Below are positions 1 to 9,300 of a stretch of 64,000 bases of DNA, piece by piece. Each line of letters begins with the position of its first letter. The stretch's first letter is position 1. The stretch is taken from the NCBI RefSeq assembly GCF_019207085.1, contig NZ_JAATOM010000001.1:310001-374000 (forward strand). Direction: 5' to 3'. The notes beneath the pieces were generated by a model. That model saw nothing but the letters and a program-made list of their open reading frames with translations, was not told the origin of the DNA and ran no database searches. The DNA is from Variovorax sp. dw_308 (lineage in GTDB: Bacteria; Pseudomonadota; Gammaproteobacteria; Burkholderiales; Burkholderiaceae_C). The position numbers and the translations under genes are program-made.

Positions 1-2
1 CC

Positions 3-521
3 TGGCTTGCGCAGGAACTGCAACTCCCGCCCACCCGATGGACCGTCATCGCGCAACAGACCCTGATGGCCGAAGCCGACCGCAAGAGCGGCCCGGAGCA
101 CGGGTACTGGATGGACGGATGGGACGGCTATGCGGCAGCCCGCGGCCGGCTGCTCGATGCATTGGCCGCCGACCCGCGCCGCAACCCGCTGGTGATCAGC
201 GGCGACGTGCACGCCTTCTTCGCGACTGACCTGAAGCGCACGCCGGACGGCGGGCCCGTGGCCACCGAGTTCGTGGGCGGCTCCATCACCTCCGAAGGGC
301 CGAGCCCTTCGAAAGTCGCCAACCTGCTCGCGAAGAACCCGCACCTGCGCTACGGCCGTGGCGACGTTCGCGGCTATGCCCTGATGTCGCTCGATGCGCG
401 CGCCTGCACGGTGGACTTCATGGCGGTCGATGACGTGAAGCTGGCGACTTCGCCAGTGACTCGCATCGCGCGCTTCACGGTCGAGCCGGGTGCGCCGGGT
501 GTGCAGGTGGCATCGACCTGA
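3..521 (+). CDS. phoD: PhoD-like alkaline phosphatase, C-terminal part (5' end outside window)
   Basis: The reading frame is already open at base 3 and ends at the TGA at 519-521, so only about 172 C-terminal residues are present. The motif NPLVISGDVHAFF followed by EFVGGSITS is the metal-binding and core signature of the PhoD metallophosphatase family; these are usually Tat-exported phosphodiesterase/alkaline phosphatases that release phosphate from organic esters. The following WTVIAQQ-type segment and the C-terminal beta-rich end also fit the family. The signal peptide and first metal ligands lie upstream of the window, so export and activity cannot be judged here. The next gene starts 158 bp downstream and is probably a separate transcription unit. 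Confidence 0.85.
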   Translation, partial: WLAQELQLPPTRWTVIAQQTLMAEADRKSGPEHGYWMDGWDGYAAARGRLLDALAADPRRNPLVISGDVHAFFATDLKRTPDGGPVATEFVGGSITSEGPSPSKVANLLAKNPHLRYGRGDVRGYALMSLDARACTVDFMAVDDVKLATSPVTRIARFTVEPGAPGVQVAST

Positions 522-610
522 TGCGGGCATCGGCGCCAAGGCGCAGCGCCAGCCACGACACGAGCGGGCGATCGGGCAGAGCCCGGGCCGATTCCGACGA
601 GAAGCAAAGG

Positions 611-629
611 TTTAGGGGTTTTCCCTAAA
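611..629. promoter_or_regulatory. Palindrome upstream of the MFS gene
   Basis: TTTAGGG (611-617) and CCCTAAA (623-629) form a perfect 7-bp inverted repeat around the 5-nt centre GTTTT. It lies 50 bp upstream of the MFS start codon and is AT-rich in a GC-rich context, which suits an operator or promoter element. No regulator gene lies next to it, so the binding protein is unknown. Confidence 0.4.
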
Positions 630-679
630 ATCGCGGCCTGGCCCGCAGCCTTCGCCGGGCCTCCCAGGAGGAACCGGTC

Positions 680-1930
680 TTGAACGCTGCCACTCCCATG
701 CCCGACGGCGTGGATTCCCCGTCCATCGATCCCGACAAGGTCAACTTCCTCCGCGCGATCCTTGCGCTCGGCGTCGGCGGCTTCGCCATCGGCACGGGCG
801 AGTTCGTCATCATGGGCCTGCTGCCCGAAGTCGCGCGCGACATCGGCGTGAGCATCCCGCAGGCCGGCCATGTGATCAGCGCCTACGCGCTGGGCGTCGT
901 GATCGGTGCGCCGGTGCTGGCTGTGGCGGCCGCGAGCTGGCACCGCCGCATGCTGCTGATCGCGCTGATGGCCTTCTTCGCGCTCGGCAATTTCGCGAGC
1001 GCGGTGGCGCCGGGGTACTTCTCGCTCAACCTGCTGCGCTTTGCCTCCGGGCTGCCGCACGGCACCTACTTCGGCGTGGCTGCGCTGGTGGCCGCGGCGC
1101 TGGCGCCGCCCGGCCGACGGGCGCGCGCGGTGGGGCTGGTCATGCTGGGGCTCACCGGCGCCACGCTGGTCGGCGTGCCCATCGCGGCCTGGCTGGGCCA
1201 GGTGTTCGGCTGGCGCGCGGCCTTCGTGTTCGTCGGCATCGTCGCGTTGATCGCGGTGGCGCTGCTGCGGCGCGACATCCCCGACATCCAGCCGGCCATC
1301 GGTGCGAGCCCGTGGCGCGAACTGGGCGCCTTGAAGCGCAAGCAGGTCTGGTTCACGCTCGGCATCGGCGCGATCGGCTTCGGCGGCATGTTCTCGGTGT
1401 TCAGCTACATCAAGCCGACGCTGACCGAAGTGGCCGGCATGTCGGTGGCCGGGGTGCCCTTCGTGCTGGCGCTGTTCGGGTTGGGCATGGTCACGGGCAA
1501 CCTGGTCGGCGCGCGGCTGGCGGACAAGTCGCTGACGAAGACCATCGGCGGACTGCTCGTGTATGCCTTCTTCGTGCTCGTGGCCTTCACCTTTGCCGCG
1601 CACCACGTGGTCACGGCCGGCATCTGCGTGTTCCTGATCGGCACCACCGTGGCGATCGGGCCGGCCCTGCAGATCCGCCTGATGGATGTGGCCGGCGACG
1701 CGCAGACGCTGGCCGCGGCGCTGAACCATTCGGCCTTCAACACCGCCAATGCGCTGGGCGCGTGGCTGGGCGGGCTGGCGATCAGCGCCGGCCTGGGCTG
1801 GACTTCGACCGGCTGGGTCGGCGCCTTGCTGGCCGTGGTGGGCATGGGCATCTTCGGGTGGTCGATCACGAGCGCGCGGGCCGCGGCAAGGCCGCCGGCG
1901 ACGGTGGCGAGGGAAGCGTCGGTGGGTTGA
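680..1930 (+). CDS. MFS transporter, DHA1/AraJ-type exporter
   Basis: A 416-residue major facilitator protein of the inner membrane with about 12 hydrophobic segments. The N-terminal half carries the segment GTGEFVIMGLLPEVARD, typical of the DHA1 drug/sugar efflux group (AraJ, YdhP, PbuE-like), and the motif GLPHGTYFGVAAL in helix 4-5. The likely role is proton-driven export of a small hydrophobic or sugar-like compound; the substrate cannot be inferred. The start chosen is TTG at 680, because AGGAGG at 666-671 sits 8 bp upstream; an in-frame ATG at 698 is the alternative and is too far from that ribosome binding site. The gene stands alone and converges with the antiporter gene on the other strand. 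Confidence 0.9.
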   Translation: MNAATPMPDGVDSPSIDPDKVNFLRAILALGVGGFAIGTGEFVIMGLLPEVARDIGVSIPQAGHVISAYALGVVIGAPVLAVAAASWHRRMLLIALMAFFALGNFASAVAPGYFSLNLLRFASGLPHGTYFGVAALVAAALAPPGRRARAVGLVMLGLTGATLVGVPIAAWLGQVFGWRAAFVFVGIVALIAVALLRRDIPDIQPAIGASPWRELGALKRKQVWFTLGIGAIGFGGMFSVFSYIKPTLTEVAGMSVAGVPFVLALFGLGMVTGNLVGARLADKSLTKTIGGLLVYAFFVLVAFTFAAHHVVTAGICVFLIGTTVAIGPALQIRLMDVAGDAQTLAAALNHSAFNTANALGAWLGGLAISAGLGWTSTGWVGALLAVVGMGIFGWSITSARAAARPPATVAREASVG

Positions 1931-1982
1931 TGGCGATTGCCGCTGCGGCGCGGCGAGCGCTGGTGGCGGCGTCTGTTCCGTG

Positions 1983-3545
1983 TCAGCCCTGCCTGCCGCC
2001 GCCCGCGCTCAGTTCCGCCCAATCCAGCTCCTGCACCAGCACCCGGTAGGCGTCGTCGCCGATCACGTCGTCGCGCCGCAACTCGAACGCGCGTTGCCGT
2101 GCCACCGCGATCGCACGACGCCGGAGCGGCCCGCCGGGGACGTCATCGACTGGCGCATCCGCGGCATGGCTCGAATTCAGCTCGACCACCGCGCCGTATT
2201 CCTTGCGCAGCAGCTTGCCCGACAGCGTGTCGTCGTCCTTGATCGCGTCGAGCAGCGTGGTGTACGCGTGCGTGCGGCCAAGCCGGATCTCGCGGCCGAC
2301 CGGGTCGTCGTCGGTCAGGACCATGGCGCGGATCAGCGGCGCCATCGTCAGGCCCTGCAGCACCAGCGTGCCGAGCACGACCGCGAAGGCGCACAGCAGC
2401 ACCAGGTCGCGGAAAGGGAAGGGCGTGCCGTCGGGCAGCGTCTCCGGAATCGCGAAGGCCGCGGCCAGCGTGACGATGCCGCGCATGCCCGCCCATGACA
2501 GCACGATGCCGCCGCCGAGGGTGGGCCGTGGCCGCAATGGATCGGCCGAGGCATCGGCCCGCCGGCGCTTGAATGCGTAATAGACCATCACCCACGCAAA
2601 GCGCGCCGCGATGGTGACGACCAGCACCACCGCAGCAGTGGCCAGCGCATGCGCCTGGCCGCCGCCAGCTTCCAGCCGCGACCAGATCGGCCGCAACTGC
2701 ATGCCGATCAGCACGAAGGCGAAGGCATTCAGCACGAAGACCACCGACTCCCACACCGCGAAGATCGGCACCCGCATGCGCGCGGCCATCTGCGAGCCGC
2801 TCCGCGCGACCGCCATCGCGTAGGCGACCAGGGTCAGGATGCCGGAGAGGCCGATCGCCTCGGCCGCGATCCACACGCCGAAGACCAGCGCGAACTGCAC
2901 GATCAGCGCGATCGGCACGTCGTGGATCACGCCCATCATCGGCCGCAGCACATAGGCGCAGCCCACGCCGGCCGCCAGGCTGCCGAACAGCGTCAACAGG
3001 AACACGGGCGCCACGCTGCCGAAGCCCAGGTGCCCGGCCATCATCGTCATGATCGCGAGCCGGTAGACGAGCAGCGCGCTCGCATCGTTCAGCAGGCTTT
3101 CGCCCTCGAGGATCTTCAGCAGCTTGTGCGGCAGCTTCACCTGTCGCATCACGGCGGTGGCCGCGGCCGCATCAGGCGGGGCGACGATGGCGCCCAGCGC
3201 GATCGCCACGGGCCACGGCATGTCGGGCACCAGCCAGCGGGCCACGAAGGCGACGGCGAGGACGGTGGTGCCGACCGCCGCGATGACCAGGCCGGCCACC
3301 GGCCGCCAGTTCAGGCGCAGGTCGCGCAAGGAGGTGTCGTAGGCCGCGTCGACCAGCACCGGCGCGACGAACAGCGTCAATGCAAGATGCGGGTCGAGCG
3401 TCCAGTTCGGGCTCGAGGGCACGAACGCGAGCAGCGTGCCGCCCAGCGCGAGGAAGGTGGGGTAGGGTGCGCCGAGGTTGCGCGCCAGCGCGGCAAGGAG
3501 CGCGGCGCCGAGCAGCAGCACGATGATCCATTCGAAGGTGGCCAT
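1983..3545 (-). CDS. Na+/H+ antiporter, CPA1 (NhaP-type) family
   Basis: A 520-residue polytopic membrane protein with about 12 membrane segments. The motif EGESLLNDASALL is the conserved CPA1 segment with the ion-binding Asp, and VAPPDAAAATAV is the family's discontinuous-helix motif. It probably exchanges cytoplasmic Na+ (or K+) for protons in pH and salt homeostasis. The hydrophilic C-terminal region of about 120 residues is longer than in the shortest members but carries no recognisable RCK domain. The start at 3545 gives an N-terminus that opens directly into the first membrane helix (MATFEWIIVLL); the frame extends further upstream but encodes a non-membrane tail. Convergent with the MFS gene, divergent from the DUF1272 gene. 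Confidence 0.9.
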   Translation of the reverse strand: MATFEWIIVLLLGAALLAALARNLGAPYPTFLALGGTLLAFVPSSPNWTLDPHLALTLFVAPVLVDAAYDTSLRDLRLNWRPVAGLVIAAVGTTVLAVAFVARWLVPDMPWPVAIALGAIVAPPDAAAATAVMRQVKLPHKLLKILEGESLLNDASALLVYRLAIMTMMAGHLGFGSVAPVFLLTLFGSLAAGVGCAYVLRPMMGVIHDVPIALIVQFALVFGVWIAAEAIGLSGILTLVAYAMAVARSGSQMAARMRVPIFAVWESVVFVLNAFAFVLIGMQLRPIWSRLEAGGGQAHALATAAVVLVVTIAARFAWVMVYYAFKRRRADASADPLRPRPTLGGGIVLSWAGMRGIVTLAAAFAIPETLPDGTPFPFRDLVLLCAFAVVLGTLVLQGLTMAPLIRAMVLTDDDPVGREIRLGRTHAYTTLLDAIKDDDTLSGKLLRKEYGAVVELNSSHAADAPVDDVPGGPLRRRAIAVARQRAFELRRDDVIGDDAYRVLVQELDWAELSAGGGRQG

Positions 3546-3645
3546 GCGGCTTGTGTAGCAGCCACGGGCGGCTTTGCCAAGAGCCCGGGCACCATCCGCG
3601 AGCCAAAGGCAGAATGCAGCGACCCAACTGACCGAGGTTCCTGCC

Positions 3646-3894
3646 ATGCTTCAAATGCGCCCAGGTTGCGAATGCTGCGACCGCGACCTGCCACCCGACG
3701 ACGCAGCCGCCCGCATTTGCTCCTTCGAGTGCACCTTCTGCAGCGACTGCGCCGAGACGCGCCTGGCCGGACGTTGTCCCAACTGCGGCGGCGAGTTGCT
3801 GCCGCGGCCTCGCCGGGCGGCCGACAAGGTCGCGAAGTTCCCGGCTTCGACCACGCGCGTGTTCAAGCCCGAAGGCTGCGCCACGGCACCCTGA
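3646..3894 (+). CDS. DUF1272 cysteine-rich small protein
   Basis: An 82-residue cytoplasmic protein that matches the DUF1272 family from its first residues. Nine cysteines lie between residues 8 and 47, including CECC, CSFECTFC and CPNCGGEL, which implies two bound zinc ions in a treble-clef or zinc-ribbon fold. Function is unknown; such proteins are often encoded near metabolic or stress genes. It is followed 25 bp later by the glutathione transferase gene on the same strand, so the two may be cotranscribed. The start is the ATG directly before the conserved LQMRPGCECC segment. Confidence 0.85.
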   Translation: MLQMRPGCECCDRDLPPDDAAARICSFECTFCSDCAETRLAGRCPNCGGELLPRPRRAADKVAKFPASTTRVFKPEGCATAP

Positions 3895-3919
3895 ATTCCT
3901 CTCCTGAAAAGACCAACGC

Positions 3920-4792
3920 ATGAATGCCCCCTACACGCCACCCTCCGTCTGGTCCTGGAACAAGGACAGCGGCGGCCGCTTCGCCAACATCAATCGCCCG
4001 ATCGCCGGTGCGACGCATGACAAGGATTTGCCGGTCGGTCGCCATCCGCTCCAGCTGTATTCGCTGGCCACGCCCAACGGCGTCAAGGTCACGGTCATGC
4101 TGGAGGAGCTGCTGGCGCTGGGCCACCAGGGCGCGGAGTACGACGCCTGGCTCATTCGCATCAACGAGGGCGAGCAGTTCGGCAGCGGCTTCGTCGCAGT
4201 CAATCCCAACTCCAAGATCCCCGCGCTGCTGGACCGCAGCGGGCCGACGCCGGTGCGCGTGTTCGAGTCCGGCGCGATCCTGATGTACCTGGCCGAGAAG
4301 TTCGGCGGCGCCTTCATGCCGGCGGCCGGCGCCGAGCGCGCCGGGTGCCTGTCGTGGGTGTTCTGGCAAATGGGCAGCGCGCCGTTCCTTGGCGGCGGCT
4401 TCGGCCACTTCTACGCCTACGCGCCAAGCAAGATCGAATACGCCATCGACCGCTACGCGATGGAGGTCAAGCGCCAGCTCGACGTGCTGGACCGGCGGCT
4501 TGCCGAGAGCCCGTATCTCGCAGGCGATGAGTATTCGATCGCCGACATGGCCGTCTGGCCCTGGTACGGCACGCTCGTCAAGGGCCAGCTCTACGAGTCG
4601 GGCGAGTTCCTCCAGGTGCAGGAATACACGAACGTGCTGCGCTGGACCGACGAGATCGCCAGGCGTCCGGCCGTGCAGCGCGGACGCATGGTCAACCGCA
4701 CCTGGGGCAATCCGGCCAGCCAGCTGCACGAGCGCCACGAGGCCGCCGACTTCGATACGCAAACCCAGGACAAGCTCGCACCGGCGAGCTGA
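3920..4792 (+). CDS. yghU: Glutathione-dependent disulfide-bond oxidoreductase, YghU type
   Basis: A 290-residue member of the Nu-class glutathione transferases (YghU/YfcG). The long N-terminal extension before the thioredoxin-fold domain, the segment LYSLATPNGVKVTVMLEEL around residues 46-65 and the central GHFYAYAP/EYAIDRYAMEVKRQLDVLD helices are hallmarks of YghU rather than of ordinary GSTs, and the length agrees with the E. coli protein. Family members bind two glutathione molecules and reduce disulfides in the cytoplasm. The gene is followed 50 bp downstream by a second GST gene, suggesting a small thiol-stress unit. Confidence 0.93.
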   Translation: MNAPYTPPSVWSWNKDSGGRFANINRPIAGATHDKDLPVGRHPLQLYSLATPNGVKVTVMLEELLALGHQGAEYDAWLIRINEGEQFGSGFVAVNPNSKIPALLDRSGPTPVRVFESGAILMYLAEKFGGAFMPAAGAERAGCLSWVFWQMGSAPFLGGGFGHFYAYAPSKIEYAIDRYAMEVKRQLDVLDRRLAESPYLAGDEYSIADMAVWPWYGTLVKGQLYESGEFLQVQEYTNVLRWTDEIARRPAVQRGRMVNRTWGNPASQLHERHEAADFDTQTQDKLAPAS

Positions 4793-4842
4793 CGCCGTAC
4801 TCCCTCCCAGAACGAAAACCACCAAGACGAGACATCCACACC

Positions 4843-5475
4843 ATGATCACCCTCTACGACTGCGCCACGGCGCCGAGCCCGCGTCGCGCCCGCATCCTGC
4901 TCGCCGAAAAAGGCGTGGCGCATGAAACGGTCCAGGTGGACCTGAGGAGCGGGGAGCAACTCGGCGAGGCCTTCCGCAAGTTGAATCCGCAGTGCACCGT
5001 GCCCGTGCTGCAGACCGACGACGGCTTGCTTCTCACCGACAACGCATCGATCACTGCCTGGCTGGAGGCGCGCTTTCCGGAGCCGCCGCTGCTGGGAAGC
5101 ACGCCGGCTGAAAAGGCCGAGATCGCGAGCTGGAACTGGCGCGTGGAGTTCGAGGGCCTGGTCGCCATTGCCGAGGCCTTGCGCAACAGCGTGCCGGCGA
5201 TGGCCAATCGGGCTCTGCCGGGGCCGGTGGACTATGGCCAGATTCCCGAACTGGCCCAGCGCGGCCTGGCCAGGGTGCAGCAGTTCTTCGTCACCTTGAA
5301 CGAGCGCCTGGCCGGGCGCGACTTCATTGCCGCGGATCGGTTCAGCATTGCCGACATCACCGCGGTGGTGGCCGTCGACTTCGCACGCATCGTGAAGGTC
5401 AAGCCGGGGGAAGGGCACCCGCACCTGCAGCGCTGGCGGACGGCCATGGCGCAGCGGCCATCGACAGCGCTGTAG
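4843..5475 (+). CDS. Glutathione S-transferase family protein
   Basis: A 210-residue cytoplasmic protein with an N-terminal thioredoxin-like domain (LYDCATAPSPRRARILLAEK) and a C-terminal helical domain with the GST signature FSIADITAVVAVDFARIV. The LNPQCTVPVLQTDDG motif contains the cis-Pro glutathione-binding loop, and NASITAW stands where Glu/Asp-Ser normally contacts the glutathione gamma-glutamyl group. The substrate is unknown. It lies directly downstream of the YghU-type gene on the same strand and is probably cotranscribed with it. It converges with the DUF3606 gene. Confidence 0.9.
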   Translation: MITLYDCATAPSPRRARILLAEKGVAHETVQVDLRSGEQLGEAFRKLNPQCTVPVLQTDDGLLLTDNASITAWLEARFPEPPLLGSTPAEKAEIASWNWRVEFEGLVAIAEALRNSVPAMANRALPGPVDYGQIPELAQRGLARVQQFFVTLNERLAGRDFIAADRFSIADITAVVAVDFARIVKVKPGEGHPHLQRWRTAMAQRPSTAL

Positions 5476-5502
5476 CTGTCCAACCCAACTACGCAAGCGC
5501 CG

Positions 5503-5682
5503 TCACTTCGAGGCCAGTTGATTGCGCACCGCGGTCACGTGGTCGCCGACCTTCGTCAACGCGTCTTTCAACTGCGCCTCCGTGCAATGGAGCTGCTGGC
5601 ACCAGTACTGCATCTCCACCGGATCGTGGCCGTTGACGCGGCCCGGGTCGAGGGGCTTGAAGTGGCTCAGGTCGTCTGACAT
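5503..5682 (-). CDS. DUF3606 small protein
   Basis: A 59-residue protein with the DUF3606 pattern: a short acidic start, then VEMQYWCQQLHCTEAQLKDALTKVG and VTAVRNQLA. The family is of unknown function and is common in Burkholderiales. The start codon at 5682 is preceded by AAGGAG about 8 nt upstream, which rules out the longer in-frame extension. It is transcribed away from the SPW gene and converges on the GST gene. Confidence 0.85.
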   Translation of the reverse strand: MSDDLSHFKPLDPGRVNGHDPVEMQYWCQQLHCTEAQLKDALTKVGDHVTAVRNQLASK

Positions 5683-5884
5683 AGGTGCTCCTTCGGTCGA
5701 ACTGCGGCCGACTCTTATAGGGCGGCCCCGGCGCGCTTGCAAGCGCAGTCGGTGGCCGGCACCCGCATCATCCGCAGCCGGGTGCGACGAACCGGGCTTC
5801 AGGACGATCGCTGTCGCACGGTATGCCCGATGCTGACGCCCTCGGCACGCCAGTTCTACTGGCGCTGGAAACCTGTCGAATCGG

Positions 5885-6244
5885 TCAATGCGCCGGCCTG
5901 CGCCAGTGGACATAGTCCTTGTCGGTCGCCAGCACCCACGCGGCCAGCACCACCACGGCAATGCCCGTGACCACGGCGTTCATCATCGGATCGCGCATCG
6001 CCGCGAAGCCGAGCGCCCAGGGCGAGATGAGCATCCACAAGCCCAATGCACCTTCGGTCCATTCTTCCCATGCACGGGGCACGAAGGTCGCGCCCAGTGC
6101 AGCTGCGCCCAGCAGGATCCCGACCGCCACCGCATTCATCGTCGGAGTCGACTGGTCCTGAAAGCCCACCAGCCAGGGCGAGAGGATCAGCCAAATGCCG
6201 AGCGCGGCGTTCAGGGGATCCTGCCAATGCTTCACGTGCTTCAT
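5885..6244 (-). CDS. SPW repeat membrane protein
   Basis: A 119-residue inner-membrane protein with four predicted membrane segments built from two repeats, each containing the Ser-Pro-Trp motif: LSPWLVGF at residues 21-28 and ISPWALGF at 73-80. The function of the SPW family is unknown. The start at 6244 is fixed by AGGAGGT about 8 nt upstream; an earlier in-frame ATG at 6271 lies upstream of that ribosome binding site. It is divergent from the large cyclase gene, with 154 bp between the two starts. Confidence 0.88.
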   Translation of the reverse strand: MKHVKHWQDPLNAALGIWLILSPWLVGFQDQSTPTMNAVAVGILLGAAALGATFVPRAWEEWTEGALGLWMLISPWALGFAAMRDPMMNAVVTGIAVVVLAAWVLATDKDYVHWRRPAH

Positions 6245-6398
6245 GGTGTTTACCTCCTGTCGTCGCATCAAGAACCGGTTCGCGGCGACATGCGTTTGAC
6301 AACCGGCAAAGTGCCAAGTTCAGCGGGCTTGGCTTCGACTCCCTGAAGATTGGCCCGCGTCCCTCGACACGGCGCGCGACAGGGATGACACTCGCCGG

Positions 6399-9300
6399 AT
6401 GCAGTGCCCTCAGTGTCGCCATCCACATGCGCAGGGGGCCAAGTTCTGCGCGGAATGTGGCACGGCACTGCCGCGCCAATGTGCGAACTGCGGCCACGCG
6501 CTGGCGGCGCTGGCGAAGTTCTGCAGCGAATGCGGCGCGCCGACGCAGGGCGCTGCACCAGCGGTCGCCGCACCAGCAGTCGTCCCGTCCTCACTCGTCC
6601 CGGCGCAACCGCCGCAGCAGCCCGCGCGCAACGTCTGGGCGGCGCCCGACACGGCCACCGCAGACCGGCGCCAGGCCGCCGTGCTCTTCGCCGACATCAC
6701 CGGCTACACCGCGCTGTGCGCCAGCGCCGATCCGGAGCAGATCCAGGAGATGCTCGGGCGCTTTTTCGATGCCATGGACGGCGTCGTTGAATCGCACGGC
6801 GGCCGCGTCCTCGACCGGGCCGGCGACGCCGTCATGGCAGTCTTCGGCGCACCGGTCGCGCATGGCAACGATGCGCAGCGCGCGCTGCATGCCGCGTTGG
6901 CGATGCACGGCGCGGCTGCCGGTGTTCCGGACTGCCACGGCGTGCCGCTGCGGCTGCACATCGGCATCGCCAAGGGCGAGGTGGTGGCCGCGGTGATCAG
7001 CGGCGGCGGCAAGGCCAAGTATTCGGTCACCGGCGACGCGGTCAACCTGGCCGCCCGGCTCGACGCGCTGGCCCAGGCGGGCGAGACGCTGATCTCCGAT
7101 GCGCTGTACCGCGAGGTCGCCGCCAGCGTCGAGGTGGAGGCCGCAGGCAGCCAGGTGGTGAAGGGCTTCGGCGCGCCGATGGAGCTGTGGCGCGTACTCC
7201 GCCTGCGCCAGGCGCGCGGCGAACGCATGCCCTTCGTCGGACGCCATGCCGAGTTGGGGCAACTGGTAGGTGCGCTCGACGCCGTGCGCGAGACGGGCGC
7301 CGGCGCGACCGTGCTGGTGCGTGGCGATGCGGGCATCGGCAAGTCGCGCTTGGTGGAAGAGTTCCAGGCGCGTGCGCGCGACATGGGTTTCGACACGCCC
7401 TCGGGCCAGGTGCTGGACTTCGGCGTGGGCAAGGGGCAGGACGCCATCTCGACCCTGCTGAAGGCGATGCTGCAGGTGGGCGCGCCCGACGACGAGGGCC
7501 AGCGCAGCGCGGCGCTGCAGGCAGCTATTGCGCGCGGCCTGGTGACGGATGCCGAAGTGATGTTCGTCAACGAGTGGCTCGGCCTGCCGCAACCGAAGCC
7601 GCTGGAGGCGATCTTCGAGGCGATGGACAACGCCACCCGCCAGCGGCGCGCGGGCGAGGCGCTGGGCGCCTTGCTGCAGCGGGCCGCCGCGGCGCGCCCT
7701 CAACTGGTGCTGATCGAGGACCTGCATTGGGCCTCGCCGGAACTGCTTCGGCTGGTGGCGGCGATCACCCTGGCGGCCGCGCGCGCGCCGATGATCCTGC
7801 TGCTCACCTCGCGCATCGAGGGCGATCCGATCGACAAGGCCTGGCGGGCATCGATCCATGGCAGCGCCTTCATGACCATTGATCTCGCGCCGCTGCGGCC
7901 GCAGGAGGCCCGCCTGCTGGCTGGTGGGCTGGTGGAGGCGACGAGCCGCTTCGCGCTGATGTGCATCGAGCGCGCGGAGGGCAACCCGCTGTTCCTCGAA
8001 CAACTGCTGCGGACCGCGCGTGCCGGCGAGACGCCCGGCCTCCTGCCTTCCGTGCCGCCGACCATCCAGAGCCTGGTGCTGGAGCGCATGGACCGCCTGG
8101 CCGCACCCGACCGCACCGCGCTGCAGGCCGCCGCGGTGATCGGCAAGCGCTTCTCGCTGGCCAACCTGCGCGGCGTCGCGGGCGTGCCGGACGCGCGTTG
8201 CGACGTGCTGGTGGCGGCCGACATCGTGCGGCCCGACGGCCCGGATTTCCTTTTCGCACATGCGCTGATCCAGGAGGCTGTCTACGCCTCGACGCTCAAG
8301 AGCCGGCGGCGCGAACTGCACCTTGCCGCGGCGCGCTGGTTCGACACCGACGACCCGTTGCTGCAGGCCGAGCATCTCGACCGGGCCGAGGACGCGACGG
8401 CCGCGGCGGCCTACCTGCGCGCCGCGGCGCAGGAGGCCGCGCGCCTGCGCTTCGAAAGCGCGTTGCGGCTGGCCGAGCGCGGCGGTACGGTGGCGGCCGA
8501 CCCGGCGCGGGGCAATGCCGCGGTCGGCTGCGAGCTGGCGTTGCTGTGCGGCGAGATGCTGCGCGAGATCGGACGCTCGACCGAATCGATCGCCGCGTTC
8601 CAGCGTGCGCTCGAACTGGCCGGCGACGACCTGCTGCGCTGCCGCGCCTTGATGGGCATCGCCGCCGGCTACCGCGTGACCGGCGAATTCGTGGCGGCGA
8701 TGCACGCGCTCGGCGAGGCGCGGCCGATGGCCGAGCGGCTCGGCCTGACCATCGAACGCTCGCGCATTCATCACACGCAAGGCAATCTTTATTTCGCCCA
8801 GGGCCGGATCGCCGAATGCGACGCGGAGCATCTCCTGGCGCTGCAATTGGCCGAGCAATGCGCCGACCCGGAGAGCCAGGCGCGGGCGCTGAGCGGCCTT
8901 GGCGATGCGCGCTATGCCCAGGGCCGCATGTCCAGCGCGCTCGATTACTTCAGGCGCTGTGTCGCGCTGTGCGACGAGGATCAGATCCGTACCACCGGCC
9001 CCAACCGCTGCATGATCGGCCACTGCCTCTGGTATGCCAACCAGTTGCCAGCCGCCGTTGCCGAGGCCCGGTCGGTCTGCGAGGACGCGCAACGCTTCGG
9101 CATCGTTTCCGTGCTGGTCTTCGCGCATGCCTCGCTGACCCAGTTGCTCACCGAGTCGGGCAGCCTGCAGGAAGCCACCGCGTCGGCCGAGAAGTCGCTT
9201 GCACTCGCACGACTGGCCGGTTCACGGCGCTACGAGGCGACCGTGCTGTCCTTCTCCGCCGACCACAGCCTGCGGCGGGGCGACCGCGCGCAGGCCCGCC

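Noticed and set aside
6591..9128. 845-codon open frame antisense to the cyclase gene
   Set aside because: It mirrors a GC-rich gene in the opposite strand, has an Arg/Gln/His-rich composition without domains, and the sense frame has full domain support.
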